Origin: RGIG4097 sp964637515
GTDB lineage: Bacteria > Bacillota > Clostridia > Christensenellales > CAG-917
Assembly: GCA_964637515.1 (NCBI GenBank)
Contig: CAZWUI010000002.1
Span: forward strand, 1 to 64,000
Reading direction: 5' to 3'
DNA length: 64,000 nt
Part shown: positions 61,303-64,000 of the stretch, piece after piece
Layout: every line of letters starts with the position of its first letter
How positions within the stretch are numbered: position 1 is the first letter of the stretch
Made by a program: the position numbers and the translations under genes
The notes under the pieces: model-generated
What the model was told of the DNA's origin: nothing
The model's input: only the letters and a program-made list of their open reading frames with translations
Databases searched by the model: none

Positions 61303-61329
61303 AAACACTCGATGAGTGTTTTTATTTTT
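61303..61329 (+). terminator. Terminator of the EAL-like/membrane protein operon
   Basis: AAACACTC and GAGTGTTT pair across GAT and are followed by TTATTTTT. Confidence 0.88.
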
Positions 61330-61330
61330 C

Positions 61331-61637
61331 TTGAAAAGAGAAAAAATAAAAAAAATATTAAAAAAATTTTCTTTAAAAGAGTGAAAATAGTTTAAGTGAG
61401 AAAAACGCATATGCGTGCGTATATGGGCGTATGCACACGAGGCTGATATATTAAAATAATATGCAAGAAAACGGCGAAAAAATCACGAAATATGGATAAT
61501 TTGATGAATAAAAATACGGCAGTTCAAATATGGTTGAAGAGTTAAGATCCGCGGAAAACTCGGGAAAAATTCACGGAAAAAGTGCATTATTTCGAGAGAA
61601 AATCAACAGATATCGGGGTCGTGTTGAAAAAATATCA
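61331..61637. other. AT-rich intergenic region
   Basis: No supported gene is present. It contains a perfect 12-bp palindrome ACGCATATGCGT (61405-61416) and alternating purine-pyrimidine sequence similar to the leader at 58100-58130. A 74-codon frame in the area lacks a ribosome site and overlaps the next promoter. Confidence 0.5.
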
Positions 61638-61666
61638 TTGACAAATTTTTGCAATAATTATACAAT
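61638..61666 (+). promoter_or_regulatory. Sigma-A promoter of the secreted-protein gene
   Basis: TTGACA (61638-61643), 17 bases, TACAAT (61661-61666). It predicts a 5' leader of about 205 bases before the start at 61877. Confidence 0.85.
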
Positions 61667-61672
61667 GTTCGT

Positions 61673-61876
61673 GAATAAGAGTGGGTTGGTGTGCATTCTC
61701 ACGCGGAGTGCGCGCGCAAAACATGATTGTTCGGGCGCATTAAAGGGGCAATAGTTGCGTATGCGGCGACATAAGCACTCACTATGAGAGGGCGTCCTCA
61801 AGTTAAAAGAAAATAATCAAACAAAATATAAAAAGTCGGTCGGAGCGGAAGTGACGGCTGATGAAAAGGAGAGATT
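61673..61876 (+). promoter_or_regulatory. Structured 5' leader with GGGGCAATA motif
   Basis: The leader contains hairpin GCATTC / GAGTGC near 61694-61711, an outer GCGC / GCGC stem near 61711-61737 enclosing AACA / TGTT, then the 40-bp element (61739-61778) with the hairpin GCAA-TAG-TTGC, and GAGG / CCTC near 61787-61798. A related but not identical leader precedes the signal peptidase gene. It does not match the cyclic-di-GMP riboswitch consensus that I know. A cis-regulatory RNA is likely but unproven. Confidence 0.55.
61739..61778 (+). repeat. 40-bp inverted repeat, left copy
   Basis: ATTAAAGGGGCAATAGTTGC, six variable bases, and GGCGACATAAGCAC match the reverse complement of 63290-63329 (37 of 40 by eye). 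The pair flanks the secreted-protein gene. Confidence 0.85.
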
Positions 61877-62953
61877 ATGAAAAAGAAAGGTTTGATAGTA
61901 GCAACCATCGTGATGGTACTCGTCCTTGCAGTATCACTCTCGACCGCAACCTACGCCTGGTTCTCTAGCGAAGCTCAAGCCACTGTTGAAGATTTGAACA
62001 TAGCAGTCAAAGCGGCAACCGGTGTTGAAATTGCTGTTTATGAATCCGGTGACAAGTATTTCAACGGTGATATGACTTATTCGCAAGACACTCAAGCTTG
62101 GAATTCTGAAACAGAAGGTTTTGGCACCTTGCTCAATTTCAGCAATATCGACCTTGGTCAAATTAACAATGCTATCCTTTATGCAAGTAGCACAAATTTG
62201 AATAATGTTCCTGCCGCAGCAAAATTTGTTTATACTATAGGAACAAAAGAAGTTGGCGCAACCCTTACTACGACTGACTATATCATCAATGCAGACGGCA
62301 GCATCACTCAATGCACTGCAGATTCTCAAGCTGTTGCAGATACCACTTATGCAACGAGAGTACCACTTACGGCAGATAGCAAATTCTACAGACCTACCGG
62401 ACTTGACAATGCCGGTGATCCTTATGGATTCTACGTTGCAAAACCCAACGATAAGATTACAAACGTCTATACCACATATTATGACATTCCTCTTGCAATG
62501 CGTGCGGTTAAGAACACTAACGGCATCGTCTGCACTCTCAAGATTAAACCCAACGGAGATATTACAAACACATTGTATCCCGGAATGGCGGCATCCACTT
62601 ATGTCAATATGTATATCACCAATGCTTCCGGCGAACAATACGCAGCGACTTTCGAAGCATATAAGTCTGCAACTTATTCATCAGGTGCAATCACCGGTGA
62701 AATTGAAACCGAAGGCGCATACTCTTTCGTCGTAGCAAAAGGTGCTCTTACTACAAGCGATATTTACAAAATTCGTTTCGAAATCTGGGTTGAAGGCACT
62801 GATCCTGAATGCAACAACACCACCACTCAAGCAACCGACTTCTACGTTGATTATTCCTTTGACGTCATCGATGAAGAAATTACCGGCACTAGCATTGATA
62901 AAGAGGGCGTAACTTATCAAGTTATTGACGGCTTGACTCAAACCAAAGCATAA
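61877..62953 (+). CDS. Secreted protein with SipW/TasA-type signal region (358 aa)
   Basis: The N-terminus is a signal sequence with a long hydrophobic core and then TATYAWFSSEAQATVEDLNI, the pattern of SipW-dependent secreted proteins such as TasA and camelysin, where cleavage occurs near the Ala before the WFS. The mature part is rich in Asn, Thr and Ala with predicted beta character, and its C-terminal third has IRFEIWVEGTDPEC followed by a VDYSFDVID strand. TasA-like proteins build extracellular matrix fibres; this role here is inferred from the signal and the SipW-like peptidase gene downstream. AAGGAGAG precedes the ATG, and a terminator follows. Confidence 0.8.
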   Translation: MKKKGLIVATIVMVLVLAVSLSTATYAWFSSEAQATVEDLNIAVKAATGVEIAVYESGDKYFNGDMTYSQDTQAWNSETEGFGTLLNFSNIDLGQINNAILYASSTNLNNVPAAAKFVYTIGTKEVGATLTTTDYIINADGSITQCTADSQAVADTTYATRVPLTADSKFYRPTGLDNAGDPYGFYVAKPNDKITNVYTTYYDIPLAMRAVKNTNGIVCTLKIKPNGDITNTLYPGMAASTYVNMYITNASGEQYAATFEAYKSATYSSGAITGEIETEGAYSFVVAKGALTTSDIYKIRFEIWVEGTDPECNNTTTQATDFYVDYSFDVIDEEITGTSIDKEGVTYQVIDGLTQTKA

Positions 62954-62974
62954 AAACTAAACCAAACCTTACAT

Positions 62975-63005
62975 AAAAAAGAGAGCCAAACGGCTCTCTT
63001 TTTTA
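62975..63005. terminator. Terminator of the secreted-protein gene
   Basis: GAGAGCC and GGCTCTC pair across AAAC between A6 and T7, so it can act in both directions. Confidence 0.92.
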
Positions 63006-63063
63006 TTCAGTTCAGTCGGTTAGAACTGCGGTTTTTGTTGCGTTTGCAAAATAACCGTTCCAC

Positions 63064-63093
63064 AAAAAAAAGAGCCATTGCGGCTCTTTTTTT
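63064..63093. terminator. Second bidirectional terminator, facing the broken copy
   Basis: AAGAGCC and GGCTCTT pair across ATTGC with long A and T runs. It resembles the terminator at 62975-63005 and lies downstream of the minus-strand remnant at 63118-63282. Confidence 0.85.
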
Positions 63094-63117
63094 ATGTGTT
63101 TAGGTTTGGTCTAGTTA

Positions 63118-63282
63118 TCAAGTACCACTTTCTGTGGTTCTAGCAGGATGGTTGGTGCTGAAATTGATATAGATTTCAGAAGAAACACCTTTTGCTTGGT
63201 CGCAGCAGTCGGTATCGGTTCCGTCAATTCAAATAAGAAGATGAATTTGATAAATGGTTTGTCTGTCCAGATAATTAGTGCC
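63118..63282 (-). pseudogene. C-terminal remnant of a TasA-like paralogue
   Basis: On the minus strand one frame reads TIYQIHLLI, a stop, then IDGTDTDCCDQAKGVSSEIY, INFSTNHPARTTESGT and a stop. This aligns with DIYKIRFEIWVEGTDPEC of the intact protein, the internal TGA replacing the conserved Trp codon. It has no start codon or ribosome site. The inverted copy of the leader element (63290-63329) lies immediately upstream of it, and a terminator lies downstream, so a leader-gene-terminator unit seems to have been duplicated in inverse orientation and then lost its front part. Confidence 0.65.
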
Positions 63283-63289
63283 AGTAGTG

Positions 63290-63329
63290 GTGCTTATGTC
63301 GCCACGTAAGCAACTATTGCCCCTTTAAT
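63290..63329 (-). repeat. 40-bp inverted repeat, right copy
   Basis: This is the reverse-complement match of 61739-61778. Together they bracket 1.5 kb containing the secreted-protein gene, both terminators and the remnant. No recombinase gene is in view. Confidence 0.85.
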
Positions 63330-63416
63330 GTGACGAAACAAAACGTGCGCACGGGTGGGAAAATACAAAATCGGGCGGAGTTTGGCAGGGTGGAAGTCGC
63401 TGTGTGAAAATTGGGG

Positions 63417-63445
63417 TTGACACTATTCACTATTAGTTATATAAT
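63417..63445 (+). promoter_or_regulatory. Sigma-A promoter of the signal peptidase gene
   Basis: TTGACA (63417-63422), 17 bases, TATAAT (63440-63445), both perfect. It predicts a leader of about 190 bases. Confidence 0.88.
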
Positions 63446-63451
63446 AACTAT

Positions 63452-63639
63452 GAGTAAGTGGGGTGGTCCCTGCTCGCTCGTTATCCTGCTCGGTCGTCAA
63501 AGCGGTTCATTCCGTGCTAGGGCAATAAGCATTCGACTATCGGGCTACAAATTCGCTTGCGGAGAACGTAGCGTGCCGTTCGGCACGTGTAAAGGGCAAT
63601 AGGCATTTGTTTTCGGCAGGAAAGGAAAAGGGATTTTTA
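63452..63639 (+). promoter_or_regulatory. Structured 5' leader with two GGGCAATA motifs
   Basis: AGGGCAATAAGC (63519-63530) and AAAGGGCAATAGGC (63591-63604) echo the motif of the 61.7-kb leader. The 5' ends also agree (TAAGTGGGGTGGT here, TAAGAGTGGGTTGGT there). A strong hairpin CGTGCC-GTTC-GGCACG precedes the second motif, and GCTAC / GTAGC can close a larger domain. This suggests a shared cis-regulatory RNA. Confidence 0.55.
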
Positions 63640-64000
63640 TGTCCAATCTGTTTGCAAAAAGAGAGAAAAAAGAACTCTCTCCATCTCAACAAAAAGCCAA
63701 AACGATTATCGGGTGGGTGGTCAGTGCAATCTGTATCGTCATCATAATCGCCGCTTTGGCTATCTCCGTGCTCACCATCACTCGCACAACGAGCGATAAC
63801 GGTGTGGCACATCTCGGGAAGCACACGTTCAATTCCGTCGTCACCGACTCAATGGAACCGACTATTGCGAAAGGTGAACTCATCATCGCGAAGGTCTACA
63901 ACGACGAAACCGATCGTGGCTCTTTGCAAGTCGGGCAAACTATCGTCTACAAAAAACTTATGTACAATAGCGCCGCCGGCGGAAACGTCGAAGTGTTTTT
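63640..64000 (+). CDS. SipW-like signal peptidase I, N-terminal part (cut by window end)
   Basis: The frame runs from ATG 63640 (GGAAAAGGG upstream) to the last base without a stop, giving 120 residues. A charged cytoplasmic start is followed by one membrane helix (about residues 23-47), and then by SVVTDSMEPTIAKGELIIAK, the S26 signal-peptidase block whose Ser before Met-Glu-Pro is the nucleophile. The second catalytic residue (His in the ER/SipW class, Lys in the bacterial class) lies beyond the window. Its place after a TasA-like gene makes it the probable processing enzyme for that protein. Confidence 0.88.

Noticed and set aside
61530..61754. 74-codon plus-strand frame upstream of the secreted-protein gene
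   Set aside because: It lies over a consensus promoter and structured leader and has no ribosome site.
61673..61876. Leader as a classical cyclic-di-GMP-I riboswitch
   Set aside because: The conserved GGCAAACC and GACGCAAAGCC blocks are not present; only a loose resemblance in GGGGCAATA exists.
61739..63329. Composite transposon or insertion sequence
   Set aside because: The inverted repeats enclose no transposase and no target duplication is visible at their outer ends.

Overview
The window looks like chromosome from an uncultured, endospore-forming or spore-descended member of the Bacillota (Clostridia type). The reasons are the complete spoIIIAA-AH operon, an McsB arginine kinase next to a ClpC-type unfoldase, ribonuclease Y, strong AGGAGG ribosome sites, consensus sigma-A promoters (many with exact 17-base spacers), and gene blocks in the order known from Bacillus and Clostridium. 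These blocks are ruvC-ruvA-ruvB-queA-tgt-yajC-secD-secF-recJ-rel-MBL-hemZ, rpsO-pnp-(ylxY)-M16, ftsK-rimO-pgsA-cinA-recA-rny and efp-spoIIIA-asp23-nusB-xseA-xseB-ispA. Assignment below class level is not possible from the sequence alone.

Layout. Positions 1-1.8 kb are accessory: a possible gene tail, two predicted small RNAs with near-perfect promoters and terminators, two small minus-strand genes, and a 15-bp direct repeat enclosing them. From 1.8 to 8.2 kb come a membrane-anchored protein, a minus-strand operon (SIS-domain protein, Na/phosphate transporter, RdgB, YfcE-like phosphoesterase) and dinB. From 8.3 to 20.9 kb a long plus-strand series carries sugar-nucleotide genes (galE, galU), protein-arginine phosphorylation and proteolysis (mcsB, clpC), hpf, a TIM-barrel isomerase, pgi, yfbR, an aberrant ABC ATPase, ruvCAB and queA. 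From 21 to 32 kb lie tRNA modification, Sec accessory, recombination, stringent-response and heme genes. From 32 to 49 kb lie rpsO, pnp, a duplicated lipoprotein, a YlxY-like deacetylase homologue, an M16 protease, ftsK, rimO, pgsA, a free-standing FtsK-gamma-like protein, cinA, recA, rny, an M24 peptidase and efp. From 49.4 to 57.1 kb lie spoIIIAA-AH and the nusB-xse-ispA group. Three tRNA genes (Gly-GCC, Cys-GCA, Leu-UAA) follow.

The last 6 kb (58-64 kb) is the most unusual part. It encodes a cytoplasmic protein with a degenerate EAL-like domain and C-terminal GYFDE-type repeats, a single-pass membrane protein, a secreted protein with a SipW/TasA-like signal region, a broken inverted copy of the tail of such a protein, and a SipW-like signal peptidase cut by the window end. 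The last two intact genes each have a strong promoter and a roughly 190-205-base leader sharing a GGGCAATA motif. A third copy of the motif lies in inverted orientation beside the broken copy, so a 40-bp inverted repeat flanks the secreted-protein gene. I read this as a surface or matrix fibre locus with its own processing peptidase, leader RNA family and a record of inverted duplication. This is the best candidate here for an undescribed system.
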